IMG/VR virus record: IMGVR_UViG_3300047510_000724
Location: 1-20,778 of that record
DNA length: 20,778 bases
Reading direction: 5' to 3' (one strand)
Source: a virus
Positions 7,229-14,471 of the stretch are shown piece by piece. Position numbers and translations under genes: made by a program. The number at the start of each line of letters is the position of its first letter. Positions within the stretch are counted from its first letter, which is position 1. Under the pieces are notes generated by a model. The model did no database searches. It was not told the origin of the DNA and saw nothing but the letters and a program-made list of their open reading frames with translations.

Positions 7229-8917
7229 TTATGCGGCTGGTGCGGCGCCACCTGGTGGTGCGGCGGCTCCTGGAGCGCCTACTTCTGGTGCTCCTTCAGC
7301 GCCTGCTTCGCCTTCAGCTGGACCTAAATCTAAACCACCGCTTAGATCCAAGTCAGCATCACTTGGTCCACTTAGACCAGTTGCGCTAAAGTCTGTCGAC
7401 TCTTCGTTACCCTGATCGTCTGCATCAGCATTTTCTTCTCGCCACTGGCGCTCATTTTCTAAGATTTCGTCATCAGTTAAGCCCAAGAACTTTTGTAGCT
7501 TAAATCTATGAGCAAGATATGGAATTTCAGCAAGTTGCGTGAATACTGCGGCTCGGGCATTATTGATCTCAATTTCACGATATCCGCTGAAATTCTGGGG
7601 CTCTAGCATGTCCAAATCAAAGCTAGAACTGTCAATATTAACGCCTCTATGCTTCATGAAAGTCTTGAATTCTTTATCAAGATATGGAGCAACTAGCCCT
7701 TGCAAACGTCTGCAATAGCGGTTAAAGCGGAATTCCTGAATAAGAGCGGTGCCCATGCGTCCGTCTGTAAATTGTACTGCTGTATCATCTGGACCTGTAG
7801 GCAAGTAGCTACTAGGAATACGCAAACCACGGAACAACTTATTGGTAAAGAACTTTAAGTCATCAATTTCACCCAAGTTTTGACCGCCTGGTAATACTTC
7901 AACTTTACTGCCACGACCGTCTGCTGTTTGAGCAAAGAAGAAATCTTCCATAATACTTAACGGGTTGTAACTAGCATCCATAACACTGGCGCCGCCACTG
8001 CGAGTTGGAATACGTCTTTGGTGAATTTCGTTTTTAACACGTTCAACGAATGCCATAGCTTGGTGACTTGGCAAGTTACCTGTATCAATATAGAATACAC
8101 GGCGTTCTGGCGCACGTTGTACACGATAGATAATAATAGCATCTTCAAGCATTTCTTTTTGCTTGTAAATTTTGAATACGCTATCTAAAATACTTTGACC
8201 AAATGGCCAAGCCGCATCTAAGCCTTCGTTTAAGCTGATGTGCAATACATGTTCACCATCAATGGCAATTTCACCGCTGTCTTGCGCTGATTTAGCATAT
8301 CCACTTGGAATCGAATATGGGCCAGCGGCTGCTGTTACGTTTGAGTTGGCCAGTGTGTTAACATTATCAATTGGATGAGTTGCAACTTTGGCACCTAAGT
8401 TAGCATGTACGTTTGTTAAAACATACTGTTCAATTGCACGACCTTCTGCTTCGTTAATTACAGCACGTTTTACATCTGTTGGATTAACATAATATAGTTC
8501 AAATGTTTCTGGATCACGTAAGAAGAAATGATCACCATACTTGATAGCATTACGGAATGTGCGGAAGATACGCTGATCCATCTTGTTAATAGCACACCAC
8601 TTTTTCAGTGTCTCTGTAACAATTTTGCTTTCGCTTTCAGTTGGATCTTCTTTCCATTTTACTATAAACGGAAGGTTGGTATCTTCGTCAGCTTGTGTAC
8701 AAAATTCAGCAATAGTATCTAATGCCGCATTGACTTCACTGTCCATGTCCATGTTGTCGTATTGAACATATCGTTCAACTCGGTTTGGTTGCCCAGTGTA
8801 GACGTCTTGTAACCAACTTGAAAACTTTGATGATAGGTTTGCGCCACCACCTTTTGGTCCACTGTTAGTTTGTTCGGCTTCTGCGTCCCAAATTTTAAAA
8901 TGTTTTCTCCAGCTCAT
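7229..8917 (-). CDS. 20: Portal vertex protein (T4 gp20-like)
   Basis: The 562-aa protein forms the dodecameric ring through which DNA enters and leaves the head, and it nucleates prohead assembly. Recognisable gp20 segments include RVERYVQYDNMDMDSEVN (about 44-61), LDTIAEFCTQADE, the FRNAIKYGDHFFLRDPETFE region (about 120-138), the VLHISLNEGLDAAWPFGQS stretch and the C-terminal LAHRFKLQKFLGLTDDEI. The last ~60 residues are a low-complexity Gly/Ala/Pro/Glu tail that is probably disordered. Length is close to T4 gp20 (524 aa). It begins with ATG after AAGGTAAGTAATGAT, where AAGG may act as a weak ribosome site. Unlike T4, where tail tube gp19 lies upstream, the upstream neighbour here is the tape-measure gene, 21 nt away. 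Confidence 0.95.
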   Translation of the reverse strand: MSWRKHFKIWDAEAEQTNSGPKGGGANLSSKFSSWLQDVYTGQPNRVERYVQYDNMDMDSEVNAALDTIAEFCTQADEDTNLPFIVKWKEDPTESESKIVTETLKKWCAINKMDQRIFRTFRNAIKYGDHFFLRDPETFELYYVNPTDVKRAVINEAEGRAIEQYVLTNVHANLGAKVATHPIDNVNTLANSNVTAAAGPYSIPSGYAKSAQDSGEIAIDGEHVLHISLNEGLDAAWPFGQSILDSVFKIYKQKEMLEDAIIIYRVQRAPERRVFYIDTGNLPSHQAMAFVERVKNEIHQRRIPTRSGGASVMDASYNPLSIMEDFFFAQTADGRGSKVEVLPGGQNLGEIDDLKFFTNKLFRGLRIPSSYLPTGPDDTAVQFTDGRMGTALIQEFRFNRYCRRLQGLVAPYLDKEFKTFMKHRGVNIDSSSFDLDMLEPQNFSGYREIEINNARAAVFTQLAEIPYLAHRFKLQKFLGLTDDEILENERQWREENADADDQGNEESTDFSATGLSGPSDADLDLSGGLDLGPAEGEAGAEGAPEVGAPGAAAPPGGAAPAA

Positions 8918-8938
8918 ATCATTACTTACCTTGTACTA

Positions 8939-11900
8939 TTAACCCAGTCTAACCGGTGCGTCAACGCCACCACTCTTTGTGTTTGATCTAATTGCAGACA
9001 AATCATTTCCAATTCCAGATAGATAGGACATAACCTGTTCAATAACTTCTGGAGTAACCATTGATGTATTTTCTGCACCATTTACACCATTGGCTCCACT
9101 GATGCTCGAAGCGCCGGCGCTTATATCGCTTAAATTAGGAAGTTTTATATCACCGGCTTGTGCAATTTGTGCAATGGCTGAACCAATATTTGTTAAGTTT
9201 TCAGCAGTAATTCGCATCTCATCACTTGAACCTGCTTTTGCAAACTCCAACATTTGATCTTTAAAATTGCCAAGTGCATCTGAGTCAACATTTACTATGT
9301 TATTTGAAATTGCCAACACACCTTCACCAAATGCTTTAATGCCTTCACCTACTTTGCTAATTGCATCAGCATAAGGGACAAATTTCATAATACTTTCTAA
9401 AGGACTCTTTGCACCAAACAAACTCATAATGCCTGTTATAACACTACCAGCTGTGCCAACAAGCATACCAGCAGTAAACAATATCATGCCGGCACCAATT
9501 GCGGCTAAGCCGGCACCAATGGCAATCAAGTTGCCACCGTCAATACTGCCAATGTTTACTATTGCCTCTGAAAACATTTGTGAAGCTTTGGCAGCAACCA
9601 TGGCACCTAATCCAAATACAGCAAGTGATGCACCTAATACAGCAATGGCACCGGCACCTGCTAATATAGGCACAATGAATGTACCAAGTAAAACTGCGGC
9701 ACCAGCAAGTACTCCAAGTGCTAATGTACCTTTAACTACACTTCCCCAATCAACTTCGTTAAAAGTTGCAAATCCTTTACCGGCTATCCACATAGAAGCG
9801 CCTAATGCGGCTATGGCAGCGGCACCAAGTAGAATACCAACTGAAAGTCCACCTAGTAATACTGCCGCGGTGCCTAATACTGTCAGTGCTAATGTACCTT
9901 TAACTACGCTACCCCAATCAACTTCATTGAAGCTTGCAAATCCTTTACCGGCTATCCACATAGAAGCGCCTAATGCGGCTATACCAAGAGCACCCATTAA
10001 TATACTTGCTGTCATTCCGCCCAAAAATTGTGCGGCTACACCTAATATTGTTATTGCGGCGGCGCCTTTAATTAAACTTTCCCACTTTACTTCGTTAAAC
10101 GTTTTAAATCCAATAGCAGATATTAACAATGATCCACCAAGTATAGCAATAGCAGCCGCACCTTTTAACATACTTGTGCTAGCTTCGCCTATACCACGTG
10201 CCATTATAATTAATCCACCTAAAGCAACTGTGCCTTTTAGCAAGCCTTCCCACTTCACATCATTGAATGTTTTAAAACCAACAGCGGCCAATGCTAGCGC
10301 ACCACCTAACAATGCTAGTGTTCCTGCGCCTTTGACAGTTTTACTTTCACCTAGCTTGCCTAGCATTTCGCCAAAGCCTTCCATGCCTTTACCGGCTGCG
10401 CCACTTAGCTTGTCCATTACACCGCCAGCGGCACTACTAGTAGCCCCGCCACCAGCTTTGCCAAGCATTCCGCCTAACTTGTCTATTCCCGGAATCTTAC
10501 CTAACAATCCTCCGGCTTTGCCTAAAGCACCGCCAATTACATCACCTAATCCGCTGATTAAACCTTTGCCGCCACCCATTAATGCACCAACACCGCCACC
10601 TAATGCTAACGCACCAAATGCGCCAGTTAAGCCAACAATGCCAGCCATTAAGCCTAGAATAACATTACGTAAGCTATTCAAGGCGCCAGTTAGCTGATCC
10701 ATTGCTTGGATATTGCCAGCTTCTGTTGTTGTGCCCATGCCTTTGGCTAATTCTTTCTTGGCAGTTTCATCGCCGGCAGCGGCTTTAGATTGTAACTCTA
10801 ATTTCTTTGCAAGTGTTGCGGCTGCTATACCTGTGTCAAATAATCCTTCTGTACCTTTTGCACCTAAGTCACCACGTTGACGTCCAATTTCTTCAAATGT
10901 ACTACGCTGACCCAACATGCCCTGTGCAAGATTTTCTGTTTTACCTAGGCCGCCTTCTTTGGATCTTGCTGATTCAGTTGCCGCGGCAACTGCTTGGAAG
11001 TTTGCCATAGCTTCAGGCGAAGCATAAGTTGAAGCGGCTCCTGTTTGACCCTTGGCCATCAACAAGGCCATTCTGTTTAAGTCTTCTTCGTTATTGCTTA
11101 CACCTGCGGCTTGTAAAGCTTGTTTAATATCTGCGGCGCCTGCTACACCTTGCAGTTCTGCGGCTTGTCCAGATGTACTCTTCTTAAAGTTTTCAATACT
11201 CTTTAAGATTTCTTTAGCACTTGTACCAAATGTGTTGCTTAGTGTACGTGCTGAATCCACTGTTTCTGAATACTGTTTAACAAGTTTCTGTTGAGCATCA
11301 ACTTCGTTTTTAGCTGTCAATGCAATTGTAGAACTTAGTGTGCCCATCAAGCTTGCTTGATCTTCTTGGCTCAACCCCATTGCCGCTGTTGATGCGGCCG
11401 CTTTGTTCATCTTCTTAACGTACTCAGGGCCCAATGCTTTTTGTAAACTACTATTAATTGAATATGAACCCAAGCGTAGACCACGTGCTAAATCACTTAA
11501 ATTTTCTGTGGCTTTCTGACTACTACTACCAAATGCTTTAAAGCCACCTTGGCTATCAGCAATAACTTTAATAAAGCTATCGCCTAAACCTGACATTAAC
11601 TTGGCCTGTTTAACTGATCCAACTTTAAATGCACCAAGGTCAGCAAATGCACCCATGTCTCTGGCACTTGCCGCAAAGTTTTCTAGTACACCTAGTGTGA
11701 AGCCAAAACCAGCAGCCATACCGCCAAGAGCTTTACCCATTAATGTGCTATTGCCATTTAAGCCACTGCTTAAATTGTTCATTGCGCTGGATAAGTTGCC
11801 TTCACCAGTGAGAATTCCTCTGCCAAAGTTCTTTAGTTGTCTGTTAACGCTGTTGTAGCTGTCATCAGATTTTTCTAAAGTTTCATTAACTTTCTTTTGT

Positions 11901-12163
11901 GATTTTTGCCATTCTTCTAATTCTTTTCGAGCGCTTTCGCTAATGCCACCTTGTCTCTTGGCTTGTTTTTCCAGTTCCCGCATTCGTCGGTCAAGCAATG
12001 ATTCTGCTGGACTTGCTTTTGGTTTATTATTCCCACCACTGGCATTGTTTGCTGGACGATTTGGCTGATTAACTCCGCCCGTTTGGCCACCTGCGCTTCT
12101 ACCAAGAGCACTGGTTAAGTCGTTGAGTTTGGCCATCAGCCGTTCTAGTTGTGCGTCATCCAT
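8939..12163 (-). CDS. Putative tail tape measure protein, 1074 aa
   Basis: This is the longest gene in the window. Residues 1-60 are low complexity (Gly/Asn/Pro); ~60-110 are charged and helical (a DRRMRELEKQAKRQ stretch); ~130-500 are Ala/Ser/Gly-rich helical; ~500-610 are very Gly-rich with hydrophobic patches. Residues 629-852 are four exact 56-residue repeats of a hydrophobic unit starting GF(K/A)xFN(D/E)V(K/D)W. After a further hydrophobic stretch to about 930, the C-terminus is hydrophilic. Long, helical, Gly/Ala-rich proteins with internal repeats and membrane-like segments next to tail chaperone genes are tape measures, which set tail length and enter the host membrane. Sequence similarity to T4 gp29 (590 aa) is not visible to me, so the call is by architecture and context. 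The gene is divergent from gp26, with a late-type box between them. Confidence 0.65.
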   Translation of the reverse strand: MDDAQLERLMAKLNDLTSALGRSAGGQTGGVNQPNRPANNASGGNNKPKASPAESLLDRRMRELEKQAKRQGGISESARKELEEWQKSQKKVNETLEKSDDSYNSVNRQLKNFGRGILTGEGNLSSAMNNLSSGLNGNSTLMGKALGGMAAGFGFTLGVLENFAASARDMGAFADLGAFKVGSVKQAKLMSGLGDSFIKVIADSQGGFKAFGSSSQKATENLSDLARGLRLGSYSINSSLQKALGPEYVKKMNKAAASTAAMGLSQEDQASLMGTLSSTIALTAKNEVDAQQKLVKQYSETVDSARTLSNTFGTSAKEILKSIENFKKSTSGQAAELQGVAGAADIKQALQAAGVSNNEEDLNRMALLMAKGQTGAASTYASPEAMANFQAVAAATESARSKEGGLGKTENLAQGMLGQRSTFEEIGRQRGDLGAKGTEGLFDTGIAAATLAKKLELQSKAAAGDETAKKELAKGMGTTTEAGNIQAMDQLTGALNSLRNVILGLMAGIVGLTGAFGALALGGGVGALMGGGKGLISGLGDVIGGALGKAGGLLGKIPGIDKLGGMLGKAGGGATSSAAGGVMDKLSGAAGKGMEGFGEMLGKLGESKTVKGAGTLALLGGALALAAVGFKTFNDVKWEGLLKGTVALGGLIIMARGIGEASTSMLKGAAAIAILGGSLLISAIGFKTFNEVKWESLIKGAAAITILGVAAQFLGGMTASILMGALGIAALGASMWIAGKGFASFNEVDWGSVVKGTLALTVLGTAAVLLGGLSVGILLGAAAIAALGASMWIAGKGFATFNEVDWGSVVKGTLALGVLAGAAVLLGTFIVPILAGAGAIAVLGASLAVFGLGAMVAAKASQMFSEAIVNIGSIDGGNLIAIGAGLAAIGAGMILFTAGMLVGTAGSVITGIMSLFGAKSPLESIMKFVPYADAISKVGEGIKAFGEGVLAISNNIVNVDSDALGNFKDQMLEFAKAGSSDEMRITAENLTNIGSAIAQIAQAGDIKLPNLSDISAGASSISGANGVNGAENTSMVTPEVIEQVMSYLSGIGNDLSAIRSNTKSGGVDAPVRLG
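9608..10279 (-). repeat. Four 56-residue tandem repeats in the tape-measure gene
   Basis: The units cover residues 629-684, 685-740, 741-796 and 797-852 with no gaps, each beginning GF-x-x-FN-(D/E)-V-(K/D)-W. Within them, DNA at 9718-9814 and 9886-9982 is almost identical over 97 bp, exactly 168 bp apart, which points to a recent duplication or to gene conversion between two of the units. Confidence 0.85.
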
Positions 12164-12219
12164 TATGGTAATACGGTCCTTTTGCCATTAAAATACCACA
12201 TAAGTAATGTTATGCAATA

Positions 12220-12229
12220 ATAGGCCTAT
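12220..12229. promoter_or_regulatory. Palindrome ATAGGCCTAT between divergent tape-measure and gp26 genes
   Basis: A perfect 10-bp palindrome lies in the 95-bp divergent gap, 6 bp from the late-type box. It could be a protein-binding site. A 10-bp palindrome can occur by chance, so this is only a note. Confidence 0.25.
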
Positions 12230-12234
12230 GAACC

Positions 12235-12245
12235 TATTTACCGTT
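12235..12245 (-). promoter_or_regulatory. Candidate late promoter box AACGGTAAATA upstream of tape-measure gene
   Basis: On the minus strand this 11-mer matches the copy at 7210-7220 exactly. It lies about 71 nt upstream of the tape-measure ATG, a comfortable distance for a T4-type late promoter with a short leader. It also falls just before gp26 on the other strand, where it would be in the wrong orientation to drive gp26. Confidence 0.55.
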
Positions 12246-12258
12246 AAGGATTAAGTAC

Positions 12259-13152
12259 ATGGATAATTCAAACCCACTAAAAAAGCCATTTAAGGCACCT
12301 GCGCCAAACCCCTTGGCCCAATATTACCGCAGACCTGGTACTCATATTGAGTTGCCATCTGGAGGCCGTTTTTATAAGAGTCCTCCTAAGATGTCAGATA
12401 CAAACGAACTGGCTGTTTACCCAATGACAGCCAAAGATGAACTTGCTCTTAAGAATCCAGACGGATTACTAAACGGTGAAGCACTAAAGCAAGTTTTAGC
12501 AAGTGTATGCCCTGATATTGTAAACGTAAGTGAAATTCCTGCTCCAGACATTGACGCTATCCTAGTAGCAATGCGTATGGCCAGCTATGGCGATGACATG
12601 GAACTTGATGTTAATCACAACTGCGAACAAGCAAATGGCAGAAGTCAACGCATTACAGTTGGCTTGGGTAGCATCCTTGGCACACTAAAATCTGTACCCG
12701 AAAGCATTGGCGATGTAACGCTAGCAAACGGTATTAGAGTTATGTTAAAGCCATATACTTTAGATGCACAAAGTAAATTACTTCGTATTCAGTTTGTTAC
12801 AATGCGTCAACTACAAGCCGCAGAAAATAACGAAAACATCACAGTTGATCAGAAAGCTGAAATTGCTAACAAAGGCTACAACGACTTAGTAACGCTAAGC
12901 CAAGATATCTTAGCACAAAGTATCCTGAGCGTAACACTACCAGATGGCAATGAAGTAACTAATCCAGCACACATCTTAGATTGGGTTAAGAACTTAGATC
13001 GTTCTACAAACGAACGACTAGACGCAGAACTAAAACGTTTTGGCGACTACGGCATTACTCGTAATGTGGAAGTTAAGTGCGAGCATTGTGGAGAAACATA
13101 TAAATCAGACATGTTGTTTGATCCAACAAGTTTTTTCGGCGTAGGCTCTTGA
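12259..13152 (+). CDS. 26: Baseplate hub assembly protein (T4 gp26-like)
   Basis: The 297-aa protein belongs to the T4 baseplate gp26 family. The conserved N-terminal block is clear: IELPSGGRFY (about 31-40) followed by ELAVYPMTAKDELALKNPDG and the LLNGEALKQVLASVCP segment. The centre is helical and the end holds C274-x2-C277 (VKCEHCGETY) before DPTSFF. In T4, gp26 is needed for hub assembly and gene 51 follows it, as here. A weak ribosome site (TTAAGGA) precedes the ATG. A perfect -1 slippery heptamer T-TTT-TTC (13131-13137) is read in frame at codons 292-293, five codons before the stop, and the -1 frame is open into the next gene, so an extended 372-aa product is possible. T4 gp26 is shorter (208 aa). 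Confidence 0.85.
   Translation: MDNSNPLKKPFKAPAPNPLAQYYRRPGTHIELPSGGRFYKSPPKMSDTNELAVYPMTAKDELALKNPDGLLNGEALKQVLASVCPDIVNVSEIPAPDIDAILVAMRMASYGDDMELDVNHNCEQANGRSQRITVGLGSILGTLKSVPESIGDVTLANGIRVMLKPYTLDAQSKLLRIQFVTMRQLQAAENNENITVDQKAEIANKGYNDLVTLSQDILAQSILSVTLPDGNEVTNPAHILDWVKNLDRSTNERLDAELKRFGDYGITRNVEVKCEHCGETYKSDMLFDPTSFFGVGS
13131..13137 (+). promoter_or_regulatory. Candidate -1 ribosomal frameshift heptamer T-TTT-TTC
   Basis: The heptamer fits X-XXY-YYZ in the reading frame of gp26. After a -1 slip the codons run TTT TTT CGG CGT AGG CTC TTG ATG with no stop, straight through the downstream gene to 13376. The equivalent site in lambda-like phages makes a tail chaperone fusion. I see no convincing downstream stem-loop, and FF is probably a conserved residue pair, so the site needs testing. 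Confidence 0.45.
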
Positions 13153-13376
13153 TGCTCGGTACCGACGGTAAAGGCATTAGACGCTTTATCGAAGGTATAG
13201 AAAACGAGGCAAGAGCCCTGGTAAAAGAAGTTACAACATTAGGTGTTTGGGGAGGCATAGATCCAGAAAGTGTCTGGTGGATGACGTTTCTCGAACGCGA
13301 AGTACTCAGCGAAGTCATCAAAGAACGTACAGAAGCAATGTATGGTAAAAAGGGATTCGCTCGTAGTCGTTTCTAG
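13152..13376 (+). CDS. Small gene 51-position protein, possible tail assembly chaperone partner, 74 aa
   Basis: It starts at an ATG that overlaps the gp26 stop by one base (TGATG); a TTG one codon earlier is in frame. The protein is helical and ends with the phrase DPESVWWMTFLEREVLSEVIKER before a basic tail. A W-rich, RE-containing helix of this kind is common in the second half of phage tail assembly chaperones. In T4 the gene in this place is 51 (249 aa, hub assembly), but I see no alignable similarity, so the symbol is left blank. The gene may be expressed by reinitiation at TGATG, by -1 frameshifting from gp26, or both. It is followed by an 8-bp hairpin. Confidence 0.75.
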   Translation: MLGTDGKGIRRFIEGIENEARALVKEVTTLGVWGGIDPESVWWMTFLEREVLSEVIKERTEAMYGKKGFARSRF

Positions 13377-13394
13377 TCATTTATCATATTCGGT

Positions 13395-13413
13395 AGAGCG
13401 AATACTTCGCTCT
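13395..13413 (+). terminator. Hairpin after the gp26 / 51-position genes
   Basis: AGAGCGAA, loop TAC and TTCGCTCT form a perfect 8-bp stem 18 nt after the stop. It is followed by TGAATTTC, a weak T-run, so it may terminate partially or protect the 3' end. The 9-mer TCGCTCTTG from its right arm recurs at 13431-13439. Confidence 0.5.
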
Positions 13414-13501
13414 TGAATTTCGCATCGCTATCGCTCTTGCTCATTCAGTTTATTTTTAGACTACAATTTTTTTTAGTTAACACGATAAAGTAGAGTAGAT
13501 A

Positions 13502-13569
13502 CAAGTGATTAACATTTTGATTACTTGACACTGATGATTCAGTCACACTTAGCCGTTTTACCGGCTAAG
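13502..13569. other. Three adjacent inverted repeats in the convergent gap
   Basis: Three small hairpins follow one another: CAAGTGAT/ATTACTTG (13502-13509 with 13520-13527, one G-U on plus-strand RNA), an imperfect TGAC-TGA stem at 13526-13545, and CTTAGCCG/CGGCTAAG (13548-13555 with 13562-13569) with a 6-nt TTTTAC loop. The last abuts the minus-strand terminator. No U-run follows on the plus strand, so these are not simple terminators; they may be 3'-end elements of the plus-strand message or part of the ncRNA region. Confidence 0.4.
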
Positions 13570-13571
13570 AT

Positions 13572-13596
13572 AAAAAACTTGACACCGAAGTCCAAG
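13572..13596 (-). terminator. UUCG-loop terminator on the minus strand
   Basis: On the minus strand CTTGGAC-TTCG-GTGTCAAG folds with a cUUCGg tetraloop and one bulge, and six T's follow directly. This is a classic factor-independent terminator. It lies 445 nt past the last protein stop codon (14042), which marks the stretch before it as deliberately transcribed RNA. Confidence 0.75.
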
Positions 13597-14010
13597 CCAC
13601 ATTTAACTAAAGCAACTCGTTAAAGTTAGGGCGGTCACGCTGTACCCTTTTACGCTCATCTTATATGACGCTACTGCAAGGCCCAGTTAAAATCGCTTTT
13701 GCAGTATGTAGGTTGTAATAGTTCACCAGAGCCTACTCATTTTAGCTTTACTATACTAATCCCAGTTCTTTTCAAGCAATCGAACTTCGTCCTGTGAAGG
13801 ATAGTGGGCGTTAGTCTCTGCTACTGCACAGAATTTCCTTCCCCAGCGCAACCCTAGTGCCTGGTTTTATGGGTGTCTAAGTATATCGGCGACACAAGCC
13901 TATCAGTAGTGATCTTGTCGTTGTGAGTTTGCTAATAGAGATGCAAAAATGCTGTGAGTTCTACGTTGCGTAGTGTATTAGCCAGGATGAGTATGTAATA
14001 GATATGTAGT
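13572..14010 (-). ncRNA. Candidate structured non-coding RNA ending in a factor-independent terminator
   Basis: This is most of a 665-bp gap (13377-14041) with no protein gene. Read on the minus strand, paired elements, given by plus coordinates, are: 13982-13986 with 13860-13864 closing a domain; 13976-13982 with 13931-13937 (7 bp) enclosing a 5-bp CAA-loop hairpin at 13961-13973 and a small hairpin at 13943-13952; a two-part hairpin at 13890-13920; 13836-13841 with 13796-13801; 13782-13786 with 13764-13768; 13732-13736 with 13708-13712; 13699-13706 with 13672-13679 (8 bp); and 13653-13670. It then ends in a terminator. The 5' end is uncertain; TATATAAC near 14010 is a weak promoter guess, and the RNA may instead be cut from the operon transcript. 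No tRNA, tmRNA or RNase P signature is visible. The class is unknown. Confidence 0.5.
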
Positions 14011-14041
14011 TATATAGGGAGCCAAGTGGGTTAAAACCCGA

Positions 14042-14470
14042 TTATAGTTTGTTTAGTATATGTGAGCCATGTACACGAACCTGTATGTGTCCGTTATAAT
14101 AATCCATTGTTTCAAGTACTTTTCTATCAAATTGTTCTTTAGCTTCTAGGTAAGAACAAGCAGATTTAGATCGGCAGTAGTGTAAAATTTCTCTAGAGAA
14201 GTTATCTTCACCTAATAATTCTACATCTTTGCTTAACTCGGGACTAGAACCAAAGTAGGTCAACCAGTCGCTGTCAATTTTACTGCGAATCTTCTTCTTT
14301 TTCTTAACACCGTTCTTTTGTTTGACAACTTTGTAGGTAGTCTTAGAGAACTTTGCTAATTTCTTACCAACATACTTCCGATTGTTGGTTTTGTTTGTAA
14401 TCAAATAAACAAAACCAACACAATCTTCAGGCAGTTCACTGACAATGGTACCTTGATAGTACCATGTCAT
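14042..14470 (-). CDS. GIY-YIG family nuclease, 142 aa
   Basis: The GIY-YIG core is seen as GFVYL at residues 19-23 and KYVGKK at 32-37, followed by a very basic linker (a KKKKKIRSK run near residue 75) and SDWLTYFGSSPEL, then REILHYCRSKSACSYLEAKEQF, which should hold the catalytic Glu. The family cuts DNA; in T4-like phages it includes intron-encoded and free-standing homing endonucleases (I-TevI, Seg proteins) as well as resident genes of unknown target. Only one domain is present, with no DNA-binding tail such as that of I-TevI. It starts 1 nt after the Hc1-like gene stop without a clear ribosome site, so it is probably translationally coupled. It is the last protein gene before the candidate ncRNA. 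Nuclease family is firm; homing is not shown. Confidence 0.75.
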   Translation of the reverse strand: MTWYYQGTIVSELPEDCVGFVYLITNKTNNRKYVGKKLAKFSKTTYKVVKQKNGVKKKKKIRSKIDSDWLTYFGSSPELSKDVELLGEDNFSREILHYCRSKSACSYLEAKEQFDRKVLETMDYYNGHIQVRVHGSHILNKL

Positions 14471-14471
14471 A

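Noticed and set aside
9429-10697. A 422-codon open frame antisense to the tape-measure gene
   Set aside because: It is rich in Pro/Ala/Ile/Ser because it mirrors Gly/Ala/Leu codons of the sense gene, has no ribosome site, and matches no family. The sense frame shows the 56-residue repeats.
14028-14039. GGGT-TTTA-ACCC hairpin after the GIY-YIG stop as a terminator
   Set aside because: Only 4-5 bp and no U-run follows on the minus strand, so transcription probably continues into the candidate ncRNA.
13572-14041. Reading the gap as a group I intron
   Set aside because: A CAGAGACTA stretch hints at the catalytic core, but there is no split gene on either side, no clear P1 or omega-G position, and the region ends in a terminator. 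Kept only as an alternative.
13377-14041. tRNA or tmRNA in the gap
   Set aside because: No cloverleaf with T-arm GTTCRA in a paired context and no CCA end. GTTCGATT at 13777-13784 (minus) lacks a flanking stem.
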